The position numbers and the translations under genes were made by a program. Shown here piece after piece: positions 36,024-44,300 of a DNA stretch of 64,000 bases. Each line of letters starts with the position of its first letter. Within the stretch, counting starts at the first letter, position 1. The notes beneath the pieces are model-generated. The model searched no databases. It was not told the origin of the DNA and saw nothing but the letters and a program-made list of their open reading frames with translations. Where the stretch lies: contig NZ_WOFB01000001.1 in the NCBI RefSeq assembly GCF_009733865.1, positions 248,001 through 312,000 on the forward strand, in the 5' to 3' direction. The stretch comes from Oceanobacillus salinisoli (lineage in GTDB: Bacteria; Bacillota; Bacilli; Bacillales; Amphibacillaceae).

Positions 36024-36383
36024 ATGATGGTTATTCATTTAACTGAACAAGCAAGTACGCGTATTAAAGAAATGATGCAAGATGAAAGTGAAAATGTACG
36101 TCTTCGTTTCGGCGTAAAAGGTGGCGGGTGCAGCGGATTATCTTATTCAATTGGCTTTGACGAAGAAGTGAATGAAGAATTGGATATACAAGAAGAAGTA
36201 AATGGAATTCCGGTTGTCATCCAGTCACAGGATGTTCCTATTATTGAGGGGACAACGATTGACTATAAAGAAAACATGATGGGTGGCGGATTTAGTATCG
36301 ATAATCCAAAAGCCGTCTATTCCTGTGGTTGCGGCTCTTCGTTTAGAACAAAGGAAGTTGTTGGGACACCAGGAGATTGTTAA
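36024..36383 (+). CDS. yutM: A-type Fe-S carrier YutM (IscA/ErpA family)
   Basis: A 119-residue A-type iron-sulfur carrier. The three conserved cysteines are Cys36 in VKGGGCSGLSY and the pair in YSCGCGSSF near the C-terminus. It inserts or transfers clusters to apoproteins after SufBCD. The start is ATG 36024, seven bases after AAGGAGGT; ATG 36027 follows directly. It is transcribed alone, with a good promoter and a terminator. Confidence 0.95.
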   Translation: MMVIHLTEQASTRIKEMMQDESENVRLRFGVKGGGCSGLSYSIGFDEEVNEELDIQEEVNGIPVVIQSQDVPIIEGTTIDYKENMMGGGFSIDNPKAVYSCGCGSSFRTKEVVGTPGDC

Positions 36384-36385
36384 TG

Positions 36386-36426
36386 AAATCCAGAACGCTT
36401 TTCTTAAGTGTTCTGGATTTTTTTTG
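36386..36426 (+). terminator. Terminator after yutM
   Basis: AAATCCAGAAC pairs with GTTCTGGATTT, then TTTTTTT. Confidence 0.92.
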
Positions 36427-36500
36427 CAAAAATCCCCTTTATTATTCATTCATAATTACCCGAGATCGAAAAGATTTGTTGCTTTAGTCACTATATACAT

Positions 36501-36563
36501 AAACCGCGAACTAACTTTAGATGATATTGGAGCTTAATCTACCGCTACGGAAATACACTACGC
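36501..36563 (-). repeat. Repeat family A, copy 4
   Basis: AAACCGCGAACTAACTTTAG followed by the core TACCGCTACGGAAATACACT. The flanking block CTGCTGGTGAGCCACCACGT (36571-36590) also recalls the GGCTGGTGAGCCTCCTCGT stretch of the 23361 copy. Confidence 0.83.
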
Positions 36564-36608
36564 TATCCGTGGGCTGCTGGTGAGCCACCACGTGCTGACA
36601 CGTCTTTA

Positions 36609-36666
36609 GGTGATTAATTGGCTGAAAGACCCCCACTTTAAGAATGATAAGCGAGGGTCTTACAGC
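36609..36666. repeat. Small repeat family F, copy 3 (hairpin)
   Basis: TTGGCTGAAAGACCCCCACT pairs with AGCGAGGGTCTTACAGCCA across a short loop. The unit resembles copies at 16120, 16743 and 49888. No T-tract follows directly, so it need not be a terminator. Confidence 0.6.
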
Positions 36667-36787
36667 CAGATTTGTTCATTGAACAACTAGTGGGGAGATG
36701 AAAAAAACTGGTTGAACAATCATTTTATAGGATTATTGTTCTAATGTGCTTGTTCCTTGGATAGCAAAAATTTATTGTAAAAAAATT

Positions 36788-37780
36788 TTAGAATAAATCC
36801 AAATCAGATGAATGTTTTGGCTGAACCCTTGCTTTTGGATCAATATAGCGTTTTGCATTATTGATGGCTGTTGGTCCTTCGCCAAATCCGGTGGCAATTA
36901 GTTTTACCTTCCCGTCATATGTACAAATATCTCCTGCAGCATAAATTCCCGGAATGTTAGTTTCCATTTTAGAATTTACAACAATACTGTTTTTCTCGAT
37001 ATTTAAGCCCCAGTCTTTGATTGGCCCTAATTTCGAAATAAAGCCATAGTTACATATAATGGAGTCCGGCTCCAATTCAATCTGGTTTTCGCCTTTTACT
37101 TCCTGTAAAATTAAGCGGTCAATTTTATCGGAAGTGGTAATATCTGCTGCTACATATGGTGTTAAGATATCGACCGTAGAGGCATGGAGTTGTTCAACGC
37201 TGTGTTCATGTGCTCTAAATTGATCACGCCGATGAACCAATGTTACTTTTTTTGCAATTGGTTCAAGCATTAATGCCCAGTCGACTGCAGAGTCTCCACC
37301 GCCCAATAGAACAACATGCTGATCTTTAAACTGATTCATGTCCCGAACATAGTAATGAAGATTAATTCCTTCAAATTGTTCGCTTTCCCCAATGTTTAAA
37401 CGGCGAGGCTGAAAGGCACCGTTACCAGCGGTGATAATCATCGTCTTCGTATGGTGAACTTCTCCTGTACTGGAAGTAAGCTTAAGAGAGTCATCCTCTT
37501 GACGTTCAATCGTTTCTATTGATTGACCAAGAACAATTGTTGGATCAAAAATGCGGGCTTGCTTCTCTAAATTATCTACTAATTCCTGAGCTCGAACTTT
37601 TGGAAATCCAGCTACATCATATATATATTTCTCGGGATACAGGGCTGCCAATTGTCCACCAGTGTGAGGTAAACTTTCAATAATTTTCACACTTGCTTGC
37701 CGCATTCCTCCATAAAATGCTGTGAATAATCCGACAGGGCCTGCTCCAATAATTGTTACATCATATAATTTCTCTGACAT
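36788..37780 (-). CDS. yumC: Ferredoxin/flavodoxin-NADP+ reductase YumC
   Basis: A 330-residue thioredoxin-reductase-like FAD enzyme without the redox CXXC, i.e. the Bacillus-type ferredoxin/flavodoxin-NADP+ reductase. FAD motif [21 protein letters not shown] motif [16 protein letters not shown], and the C-terminal [20 protein letters not shown] are present. It supplies electrons to ferredoxin- or flavodoxin-dependent enzymes, including Fe-S assembly. The start is ATG 37780 after GAGGG; a more upstream GTG at 37795 overlaps that site. Confidence 0.95.
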   Translation of the reverse strand: MSEKLYDVTIIGAGPVGLFTAFYGGMRQASVKIIESLPHTGGQLAALYPEKYIYDVAGFPKVRAQELVDNLEKQARIFDPTIVLGQSIETIERQEDDSLKLTSSTGEVHHTKTMIITAGNGAFQPRRLNIGESEQFEGINLHYYVRDMNQFKDQHVVLLGGGDSAVDWALMLEPIAKKVTLVHRRDQFRAHEHSVEQLHASTVDILTPYVAADITTSDKIDRLILQEVKGENQIELEPDSIICNYGFISKLGPIKDWGLNIEKNSIVVNSKMETNIPGIYAAGDICTYDGKVKLIATGFGEGPTAINNAKRYIDPKARVQPKHSSDLDLF

Positions 37781-37942
37781 GGCAATTACCCTCACTTTTT
37801 CTATTTTTAGTCCAACACAATAGTATCATAAACAAGCTAACGGTGGAATGAATAAAAATCGAATATTATTTTTAATAAGTTTGGACATATTGTAGCATTC
37901 CACTTAATATGAATGCTTTTAGAAGAGAATCTTCATTTAAGG

Positions 37943-37971
37943 TTGAAAAAGAATGGAATACAAGCTATGAT
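37943..37971 (+). promoter_or_regulatory. Candidate sigma-A promoter of yumB
   Basis: TTGAAA (37943-37948), 17 bases, TATGAT (37966-37971). Predicted start near 37978, directly in front of the dyad at 37983. Confidence 0.78.
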
Positions 37972-37982
37972 AACATGTGGGT

Positions 37983-38002
37983 TTGTTACAGTATTGTAAC
38001 AA
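37983..38002. promoter_or_regulatory. Perfect 8-4-8 dyad, candidate operator at the yumB promoter
   Basis: TTGTTACA, four bases, TGTAACAA: perfect arms located about +5 to +25 of the predicted transcript. The position suits a repressor that blocks elongation or initiation. The general shape (TTGT-n-ACAA) recalls Rex sites (TTGTGAA-n4-TTCACAA), but the inner bases differ, so I do not assign a regulator. Confidence 0.7.
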
Positions 38003-38081
38003 AATGTTATAAAAACATTACCATTAATTGGATAGATTAATAGTTTTACAATTTTTAGAATTAGAGATGGAAGTGAAATTC

Positions 38082-39302
38082 ATGCATAGACCACATATCG
38101 TTATTCTTGGAGCGGGATATGGGGGAATGATGACGGCATTAAAATTACAAAAGCAACTTCATGTAAATGAGGCAGATATAACGCTTGTAAATAAAGAGGA
38201 TTATCACTACCAGGCTGCCTGGTTACATGAAAATGCAGCAGGTTCCTTACACCATGAACGTACTCGTGTACCAATCAGGGAGATTATAAACGAAAATAAG
38301 ATTAATTTTGTTTTAGATAAAGTGGTTTCCATTAAACCAGAAGAAAAAAAGGTAAAGTTAATGGAGGAAACACTTTCTTACGATATCCTCGTAATCGCCC
38401 TTGGGTTTGAGTCAGAAATGTTGGGGGAGCCAGCATTGGAAAAGAATGCCTTCTCTATTGGTGATATAAATAGTGCAAGACTCATTCGAGAGCATCTGGA
38501 ATATAATTTTGCCTGTTATCATAATGAAACAGAAAAAAATGATGCTAGGCTTAATATTGTAATTGGCGGTGGTGGGGCGACCGGATCTGAATTTGCTGGT
38601 GAATTAGCAGATCGTATTCCTCAATTATGTAAAGAATATGATATTGAAAAGGCGCTTGTTCGAGTCATTATGTTAGAAGCAGAATCATCGATTTTACGTG
38701 GATTTGACGAAAAACTGAGACATTACGCAATGAATTCATTGGAATCACGTGGTGTTGAGATTATAACTGGTGCAACACTTAAGGAATGTAAGCCAAATAG
38801 TATTGTATATGAAAAAGATGGGAGCTTAGAGGAGATCCCCACTACAACAAAAATTTGGGCAGCAGGTGTACGGGCAAATTCCCTAGTTGAAAAGTCGGGC
38901 CTTGGTACGAAGAACGGAAAAGTAGAGGTAACCAAGTATTTAAATGCGTTGGACTGCAGGGATGTTTATGTTGTTGGAGATTGTGCTTATGTCATCGATC
39001 AAGAGAGTGGTGAAGCTTGTAATTCAACTGCACAAATTGCCGTTCAGCAAGCATCTGTAGTGGCTCATAATGTGAAGGCAATATTAAAGGAAAAAAAATT
39101 AAAACCTTTTGAGCCTAAAATAAAAGGAATGATTGTTTCGTTAGGTGGCTACGATGGTATTGGAGTTATTTTCAATAACCGAAAATTAGTTGGCTGGAAG
39201 GCTCCATTAGTAAAAATCTTGATCGATAGTTGTTATTTATTAAAACTAGGTGGGTTGAACCTGGTCATGAAGAAAGGGAAATTTAAATTTTTAAATTATT
39301 AA
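38082..39302 (+). CDS. yumB: Type II NADH dehydrogenase-like protein YumB
   Basis: A 406-residue pyridine nucleotide-disulfide oxidoreductase of the NDH-2 family that passes electrons from NADH to menaquinone at the membrane surface. FAD motif HIVILGAGYGGMMTALKL, NADH motif IVIGGGGATGSEFAGELA, and a second FAD region YVVGDCAYVID are present. The C-terminus GLNLVMKKGKFKFLNY is amphipathic and basic, as in membrane-bound NDH-2. ATG 38082 gives the B. subtilis YumB length; two earlier ATGs lack a ribosome site. Promoter and dyad lie upstream. Confidence 0.92.
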   Translation: MHRPHIVILGAGYGGMMTALKLQKQLHVNEADITLVNKEDYHYQAAWLHENAAGSLHHERTRVPIREIINENKINFVLDKVVSIKPEEKKVKLMEETLSYDILVIALGFESEMLGEPALEKNAFSIGDINSARLIREHLEYNFACYHNETEKNDARLNIVIGGGGATGSEFAGELADRIPQLCKEYDIEKALVRVIMLEAESSILRGFDEKLRHYAMNSLESRGVEIITGATLKECKPNSIVYEKDGSLEEIPTTTKIWAAGVRANSLVEKSGLGTKNGKVEVTKYLNALDCRDVYVVGDCAYVIDQESGEACNSTAQIAVQQASVVAHNVKAILKEKKLKPFEPKIKGMIVSLGGYDGIGVIFNNRKLVGWKAPLVKILIDSCYLLKLGGLNLVMKKGKFKFLNY

Positions 39303-39305
39303 AGT

Positions 39306-39336
39306 AAAGCAAAGGAAACCTGTGCCTTTGCTTTTT
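39306..39336 (+). terminator. Terminator after yumB
   Basis: AAAGCAAAGG pairs with CCTTTGCTTT, followed by TT. Confidence 0.8.
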
Positions 39337-39397
39337 GTGTGAATTCATATAAAATGAAAATGATGTCGATACATAGATAGTGAAGGGAGTTACGTGA

Positions 39398-39709
39398 TTG
39401 GTACAATTAATGGTTTCAATTTTATTATATTTTGTTATGTTTTTTGGGATAGCATTTATTGTCAATATGCTTATCCGAAAAACCTGGCTTATGTCGTATC
39501 TTTATCCATTTATTATTATTTTAATGATTGATAATCTTTCCACATGGAAATATATTACAAGTCCGGGAAATGCTTTTTCAGAACTGGGTGGAATATTGGG
39601 GAATTTAACCGGATATGATATGGTTCTCTTTCTGTTTGGATTCATTGGTACAATTACAGCCGGCATTGTTATGAAACTATTAAGAAAGAGCGGTTATGGC
39701 ATGTTTTAA
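39398..39709 (+). CDS. yuiB: Small membrane protein YuiB
   Basis: A 103-residue membrane protein with three hydrophobic segments (LMVSILLYFVMFFGIAFIV, LMSYLYPFIIILMI, and YDMVLFLFGFIGTITAGIVM). It is of unknown function; length and position next to yuiC match B. subtilis YuiB. The start is TTG 39398, eight bases after AAGGGAG. Confidence 0.82.
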   Translation: MVQLMVSILLYFVMFFGIAFIVNMLIRKTWLMSYLYPFIIILMIDNLSTWKYITSPGNAFSELGGILGNLTGYDMVLFLFGFIGTITAGIVMKLLRKSGYGMF

Positions 39710-39780
39710 TAGATTTATATAAAAAATGTGAATAAAATTGTTTAAGATTGGAAATGATGACATCCAGAGAGGTGTTATTC

Positions 39781-40464
39781 ATGAAAATCAAAAATTTTAT
39801 TCACAGAACCATATTGTCACTATTGTTTTTGGCAGCTTTATATGTGACAGTATCTTCCATTTCCAACATTACTATTTCAGATATGAAAGTTTGGGCAGAA
39901 AACATTCAATTAGGGGAAGACAAGCTATCATCCGAGTATAGACAAATAAGGGTAAAAGATAAAGAATTAAATTATGTAAAACCAAAACAAAAATTAATTT
40001 CCAGTGATGAAATTGAAGGCCCTAAAACTTTAGAAGAAGCGGTAAATGTAGAACAATATCCGTCTAAAACAGTTGTAGCAACTGGATATACGGCTGGAAT
40101 TGAGTCTACCGGTAAGACAGAATCGCATCCTCAGTATGGAATTACATATTCTGGGGTGAAAGTGAAAAGAGACTTATACTCTACTATTGCTGCGGACACA
40201 AGCATATTTCCTATTGGGACCATTCTATTTATCCCAGGGTATGGATATGGTGTAGTAGCTGATACTGGCAGTGCGATAAAAGGAAATAAGATTGACTTGT
40301 ATTACGATACCGTAGAAGATGTTTATTCCGAGTGGGGTAAGCAGGAAGTGGAAGTATATGTGGTTGAACAAGGTGATGGAAGTCTGACGGAAGAAGAACT
40401 GACAGTATTAAATGAAAATGAAGCATTGCAGGTATTCAGACAGCAAATTGTATCTGAGGAATAA
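39781..40464 (+). CDS. yuiC: 3D-domain cell wall lytic protein YuiC
   Basis: A 227-residue exported or membrane-anchored protein with an N-terminal hydrophobic segment ([19 protein letters not shown]) and a C-terminal 3D domain ([20 protein letters not shown], then [19 protein letters not shown] with the conserved Asp residues). B. subtilis YuiC is a stationary-phase survival (Sps) type muralytic enzyme with lytic transglycosylase activity. The start ATG 39781 lies six bases after AGAGAGGTG; the earlier ATG at 39748 has no site. Confidence 0.92.
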   Translation: MKIKNFIHRTILSLLFLAALYVTVSSISNITISDMKVWAENIQLGEDKLSSEYRQIRVKDKELNYVKPKQKLISSDEIEGPKTLEEAVNVEQYPSKTVVATGYTAGIESTGKTESHPQYGITYSGVKVKRDLYSTIAADTSIFPIGTILFIPGYGYGVVADTGSAIKGNKIDLYYDTVEDVYSEWGKQEVEVYVVEQGDGSLTEEELTVLNENEALQVFRQQIVSEE

Positions 40465-40475
40465 AAGCTAAATAA

Positions 40476-40508
40476 AGAAGACTCCAAAAGTGGGAGTCTT
40501 CTTTTTCT
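40476..40508. terminator. Bidirectional terminator between yuiC and yuiD
   Basis: AGAAGACTCC pairs with GGGAGTCTTCT around AAAAGT, with T-tracts usable on both strands. Confidence 0.9.
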
Positions 40509-40509
40509 T

Positions 40510-40983
40510 TTAAAAAAGTGGATAAAGCACAAATGCAACAATGACACCTGTAATTAAACCAAAAAATACTTCACTGGGTTCATGTCCAAGCAGTTCTTTT
40601 AATTCCTTACGTTTTTCATATTCTTCTTTTCTGTTCCAGTCTTTAGCGTGCTCGAAAAATAATTGGAAGTCATCAATCAACCGATTCAGGGCTACAGCAT
40701 GTCTACCAGCATGGCGACGAACTCCGGAAGCGTCATACATTGTGATGACACTAAATATGGCAGCAATCGCAAACATGGATGAGGACACTCCTTCTACCAT
40801 GCCAATAGCTGTAGTCAGTGCTGCCACAGCAGCTGAGTGACTGCTTGGCATACCACCGGTACTAAAAGCGATACTTGGTGTAAATTCTTTTGTAACTAAA
40901 AATTTTATTGGGACTTTAATTATCTGAGCAAAAACAATGCCAGAAAACGCAGCCCATATTGGAAAGTTAGTAAATATTTCCAT
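40510..40983 (-). CDS. yuiD: YuiD, divergent PAP2/DUF212 membrane protein
   Basis: A 157-residue DUF212 protein, distantly related to acid phosphatases/vanadium haloperoxidases. The FSTGGMPSSHSAAVAALTTA motif holds the PSSHS phosphatase signature and MYDASGVRRHAGRHAVALNR the second. Four hydrophobic segments indicate an integral membrane protein; the substrate is unknown. AAGGTGTTTAT precedes the minus-strand ATG. Convergent with yuiC. Confidence 0.92.
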   Translation of the reverse strand: MEIFTNFPIWAAFSGIVFAQIIKVPIKFLVTKEFTPSIAFSTGGMPSSHSAAVAALTTAIGMVEGVSSSMFAIAAIFSVITMYDASGVRRHAGRHAVALNRLIDDFQLFFEHAKDWNRKEEYEKRKELKELLGHEPSEVFFGLITGVIVAFVLYPLF

Positions 40984-41398
40984 GTACGTATAAACACCTT
41001 CCTAGTCTAATTTTCATTTTTTCTAAGGTAAAACATACTATTTGATCTTTACTAAATTTGAGGAAGAATGTACTTGAAAAGATCATAAATTATCGTCACA
41101 AAGTTCAAAAGTATGATAAGTTTAAAAACATATTAGTGATTTCACGTGGTTAACTGGAACGGATTTAAAATTCAATTTATGGGATATGAAACCCGGTAAT
41201 TGTATATTATGTAGATGTAGTTATTTTACCATACCGATTTAGGTAGGTAAACGAAAGAAAAAAGAGAGTGAAGCCGTGAAAATCTAGGCTGGATGCTTAT
41301 TTAGAGTTATTTCTTGATAAAAACATTCTTTTTCATAATGGAGTAATTTGTTAACATTGCCGTTCAGAGGTGAGGGAGGTCTCGCTACAGCTTTACAA
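40984..41398. other. Intergenic region between yuiD and deoD, no gene seen
   Basis: About 415 A/T-rich bases. In B. subtilis pepA and small yui genes lie here; none is present. ATTTCACGTGGTTAACTGG (41140-41158) resembles the start of family F. GAGAGTGAAGCCGTGAAAAT (41264-41283) looks like a ribosome site and start codon, but the frame stops after three codons. Confidence 0.55.
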
Positions 41399-41452
41399 GT
41401 GTAGTGTATTTCCGGAGCGGTTAACCGCACAGAACATCATTTTAAGTTATAT
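41399..41452 (+). repeat. Repeat family A, partial copy 5
   Basis: GTGTAGTGTATTTCCGGAGC then GGTTAACCGC, AACATCATTTTAAGTTAT. The left flank TGAGGGAGGTCTCGC (41371-41386) recalls family B. Confidence 0.7.
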
Positions 41453-41490
41453 GTCGTACTCTGTACATCTTTTAGAAAAAAAGCCAATAA

Positions 41491-41518
41491 AAAAGACGAG
41501 GATATCCTCGTCTTTTAT
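41491..41518. terminator. Palindrome at the deoD stop codon
   Basis: A perfect 26-bp palindrome (AAAAGACGAGGAT and its complement) that overlaps the deoD stop codon; the A-tract before it gives a T-tract on the minus strand. Confidence 0.85.
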
Positions 41519-42222
41519 TTAATAATCGTATCTAATGCAATTTCCATCATTTCGTTAAATGTGGTTTGACGTTCTTCTGCTGTTGTCTCTTCCCCGGTTA
41601 AAATATGATCAGATACTGTTAATACAGATAATGCATTACGGCCGTATTTCGCAGCAAGTGTATAAAGTGCAGTAGTTTCCATTTCAACAGCGAGCACCTG
41701 ATAACTTGCAAGCAGCTCATTGATTTCCTGTCCATTATCACGGTAGAACGAATCACTTGTGAAGACATTTCCAACTTGAAGGTTCAATCCTTTTTCATTT
41801 CCAATTTCATAGGCATTTTTTAGAAGTTCAAAATCTGCTAATGGGGCGAAATCAATGCCATTAAATATGAGACGGTTTGTTTGAGAATCTGTGGTAGCTC
41901 CTTGGGCTAAGATTACGTCACGTACTTTGACATCTTTTTGTAATGCACCACAAGTACCAACACGGATTAGTTTTTGAACATCATATTCACGAATTAATTC
42001 GTTCACGTAAATGGAGATGGATGGTACCCCCATTCCTGTTCCCTGAACAGATACTCGCTCACCTTTATATGTTCCGGTAAATCCTAACATACCGCGTACC
42101 TCATTGTACTGTTTTACATCTTCCAAAAAGTTTTCTGCAATAAACTTTGCACGTAATGGATCTCCAGGTAATAAGATTTTATCGGCAATTTCTCCTTTTT
42201 TTGCCCCAATATGTACACTCAT
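41515..42222 (-). CDS. deoD: Purine nucleoside phosphorylase DeoD
   Basis: Hexameric (high-molecular-mass type) purine nucleoside phosphorylase of nucleoside salvage, 235 residues. [56 protein letters not shown] and the active-site Asp in [16 protein letters not shown] are conserved. AGGAGGATTAAT precedes the minus-strand ATG. It stands alone here, without drm or pdp. Confidence 0.96.
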   Translation of the reverse strand: MSVHIGAKKGEIADKILLPGDPLRAKFIAENFLEDVKQYNEVRGMLGFTGTYKGERVSVQGTGMGVPSISIYVNELIREYDVQKLIRVGTCGALQKDVKVRDVILAQGATTDSQTNRLIFNGIDFAPLADFELLKNAYEIGNEKGLNLQVGNVFTSDSFYRDNGQEINELLASYQVLAVEMETTALYTLAAKYGRNALSVLTVSDHILTGEETTAEERQTTFNEMMEIALDTIIK

Positions 42223-42438
42223 TGAGTATTAATCCTCCTTTACAGTATTCAGTTTCAGAACTAACGGTATCATATTGTAAAAAAGAAGACAAATTTTAGT
42301 AAAAGACTCCATTCTTTATATACTTTTTGGTTTCATAAATCAATATAATTGTATATAATAAACATAGTCATTTCGTACATACTATAGTTAGAAACGTACG
42401 ATCATGAATTTTAAAGTACTGGAAGGATGAATATATTA

Positions 42439-42702
42439 ATGAAAGCACAAACATTTAAAATTACAGCGGAGACTGGAGTTCATGCAAGACCAGCAACATT
42501 ACTGGTTAATAAAGCAGGGCAATTTGAATCCGAGATTAATGTAAACTATAAAGGGAAGAGTGTAAACCTAAAATCTATTATGGGTGTCATGTCATTAGGT
42601 ATTCCTAATGGGGCGGAAATTGAAGTCACTGCAGAAGGAAATGATGAAGACGCTGCAATTGAAGCGTTAGCAGAGGTTATTAAAGAACATTTGGGTGAAT
42701 AA
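42439..42702 (+). CDS. HPr-family phosphocarrier protein
   Basis: An 87-residue HPr. With the ATG at 42439, His15 (TGVHARPAT) and Ser46 (NLKSIMGV) fall on the canonical numbers, so it can in principle accept phosphate from enzyme I and be phosphorylated by HPr kinase. Crh lacks His15 and is excluded. The usual ptsI neighbour is absent. An earlier ATG at 42427 overlaps the GGAAGG ribosome site. It may be the only ptsH or a second HPr; sequence alone cannot tell. Confidence 0.9.
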   Translation: MKAQTFKITAETGVHARPATLLVNKAGQFESEINVNYKGKSVNLKSIMGVMSLGIPNGAEIEVTAEGNDEDAAIEALAEVIKEHLGE

Positions 42703-42748
42703 TAGATGAACTATTGATACGCCGATTTCCTTAAGTGGGATCGCCATA

Positions 42749-42780
42749 TAAAAAGCTAGAGGCAATCTCTAGCTTTTTAC
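42749..42780. terminator. Bidirectional terminator between HPr gene and kapB
   Basis: AAAAAGCTAGAG pairs with CTCTAGCTTTTT around GCAAT. It overlaps the end of kapB. Confidence 0.93.
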
Positions 42781-43173
42781 ATGGTAATAACGTTTTTTGT
42801 AATAATTCTCTTCCAAATTGCTTAATGTTTGTAGAGCTTGTTTATGATAAGCAGTATCTTCCTGGAGCAGTTTTTCTTTGTAGCTGTTCACAGCTTCTTT
42901 TAATGATTCTCCATAAGGTGGAACTTCTTCATCATAGAGATGTACAGCAGGTTTCTTTACATTCATTTTCTCCCGATAAAATAATGCTTTCCGTTCATGG
43001 AAAAAGACATTCTCCACTTTTCCGGGATTATGCAAATCTCCCTGCATTGGATGTTTATAAACAGATAATACTTCTACAAGATAATTGGCTCCGCGGTCTT
43101 CTATGACCCTACCTATGTACGTACCAGAATGATAATGTGCTTTTACAATATCTCCAATGTTTACTTCTGCCAT
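42769..43173 (-). CDS. kapB: Kinase-associated protein B, KapB
   Basis: A 134-residue homologue of KapB, the small lipoprotein-named but soluble SH3-like protein needed for KinB signalling into the sporulation phosphorelay in B. subtilis. Conserved segments are IGDIVKAHYHSGTYIGRVIE, LSVYKHPMQGDLHNP and VFFHERKAL. AGGTGATATG lies before the minus-strand ATG. kapD, the usual partner, is not adjacent. Confidence 0.9.
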   Translation of the reverse strand: MAEVNIGDIVKAHYHSGTYIGRVIEDRGANYLVEVLSVYKHPMQGDLHNPGKVENVFFHERKALFYREKMNVKKPAVHLYDEEVPPYGESLKEAVNSYKEKLLQEDTAYHKQALQTLSNLEENYYKKRYYHVKS

Positions 43174-43242
43174 AACATATCACCTCTATTATGTATTTTG
43201 CCAAAAATAGAAGGAATTAGCGAATAATAAGATTAGAATGGT

Positions 43243-43270
43243 TTGGTATATAGTTTATATTTGCTATAAT
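43243..43270 (+). promoter_or_regulatory. Candidate promoter of the 43294 small membrane protein gene
   Basis: TTGGTA, a 16-base spacer and an extended -10 (TGCTATAAT) ending at 43270, 24 bases before the start codon. Confidence 0.7.
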
Positions 43271-43293
43271 AAGAATGGAAGGAAGGGATACGA

Positions 43294-43497
43294 ATGTATA
43301 TTTTTATGCCATTTCTATATTTTCCAGAAGATAAAGCAGAATATATTCCTGCAGTTATTTCTTTAGCCGTTTTCATGGCTTTAGCAGGTTTTGCCATGTA
43401 CTTATTTTATAAAAAGTCCAAGAAAGATGAAGCTGAATTTAACAAAAAATATGAAAAAAGATTGCAGGAAGCTGCTAATCCCCCAAAAAGTGAATAA
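43294..43497 (+). CDS. Small single-helix membrane protein, unknown
   Basis: A 67-residue protein with an N-terminal hydrophobic stretch, one clear membrane helix (VISLAVFMALAGFAMYLFY) and a charged Lys/Glu tail (KKSKKDEAEFNKKYEKRLQE). No family recognised. GGAAGGAAGGG lies before the ATG, and a promoter candidate and a terminator frame it, so it is very likely expressed as its own unit. Confidence 0.78.
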   Translation: MYIFMPFLYFPEDKAEYIPAVISLAVFMALAGFAMYLFYKKSKKDEAEFNKKYEKRLQEAANPPKSE

Positions 43498-43506
43498 CAA
43501 GCATAT

Positions 43507-43546
43507 AAAAATAGTCCTCTAATAGTAAAATGAGGACTATTTTTTG
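43507..43546 (+). terminator. Terminator after the 43294 gene
   Basis: AAATAGTCCTC pairs with GAGGACTATTT, then TTT. Confidence 0.9.
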
Positions 43547-43563
43547 CTTTCGACAAAATTGGG

Positions 43564-43577
43564 AAGTGCCAGGCACC
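43564..43577. repeat. GTGCCAGGCACC palindrome
   Basis: AGTGCCAGGCACCT is a short palindrome. GTGCCTGGCACC-type palindromes are scattered through many Bacillus genomes; only one is seen here. Confidence 0.5.
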
Positions 43578-43651
43578 TAAGGCGGTATAAATTTAATAGT
43601 GCTAGTGAATAATAACGGTAAAAGCGACTTACTTTAAAAGGAGTTTAATAC

Positions 43652-44245
43652 ATGCGTCTATTTATCTTAGCTTTTACGGTATTATTATTAGCTTCTTGCA
43701 ATGGAGCGGGAGGAAACGATGAAACAACAAGAACGGTCGAAATGTATAATGGTGCAGGAGATATGGTTGGAACAGCTACATTAAATGAAATGCCTGATGG
43801 CGTTCAAGTTAAATTAAAATTAGAAGGACTGGAACCAGGATATCATGGAATTCATGTTCATGAATTTCCTACCTGTGAAGGGCCAGATTTTAAAAGTGCC
43901 GGAAACCATTTGGATCCGGAAGGGAATGAACATGGTCTAATGCATCCTGAAGGTGCGCATTTAGGTGATTTACCGAACGTTGAAGCAGATGGTGGGGGCT
44001 TGGTGGATGCGGAATTAATGCTTGCAGGTGCTACGTTAGCGGATGGGAAAAAGTCAATTCTCCGCGGAGAAGGAACATCACTTGTTGTCCATGAATCTCA
44101 GGATGATGGAGTTAGCCAACCAGCAGGTGACTCTGGTAATAGAATTATTTGCGGGGAGATTGTTGCTGACCCAGATGCTGGTTCAGATTCGAATACACAG
44201 GAAACCCCTAGTGACCCTACGGAAACAAATGAAGAACAGGAATAA
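43652..44245 (+). CDS. sodC: Cu/Zn superoxide dismutase-like lipoprotein
   Basis: A 197-residue lipoprotein (lipobox LASC) with a Cu/Zn-SOD domain. All metal ligands appear present: copper His in GIHVHE, GNHLDP and VVHES; zinc His in GNEHG, GAHLGD and Asp in GDLPN. The disulfide Cys pair is in PTCEGP and IICGE. B. subtilis YojM is reported to lack part of the copper site, so this one may be an active enzyme. The C-terminal tail is acidic and low in complexity. AAAAGGAGTT precedes the ATG. Confidence 0.93.
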   Translation: MRLFILAFTVLLLASCNGAGGNDETTRTVEMYNGAGDMVGTATLNEMPDGVQVKLKLEGLEPGYHGIHVHEFPTCEGPDFKSAGNHLDPEGNEHGLMHPEGAHLGDLPNVEADGGGLVDAELMLAGATLADGKKSILRGEGTSLVVHESQDDGVSQPAGDSGNRIICGEIVADPDAGSDSNTQETPSDPTETNEEQE

Positions 44246-44250
44246 AAAAT

Positions 44251-44288
44251 AAAAACCCCGCTAACGCTTTAGCGTTACGGGGTTTTTC
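44251..44288. terminator. Bidirectional terminator between sodC and patB
   Basis: AAAACCCCG, TAACGCT, then AGCGTTA, CGGGGTTTT form a strong stem with T-tracts on both sides. Confidence 0.95.
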
Positions 44289-44300
44289 CAGTAACTATTT

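Noticed and set aside
37983-38002. Canonical Rex operator
   Set aside because: Arms are TTGTTACA rather than TTGTGAA; kept only as an unassigned dyad.
41264-41290. Ribosome site and GTG start near 41274
   Set aside because: The frame closes after three codons (GTG AAA ATC TAG).
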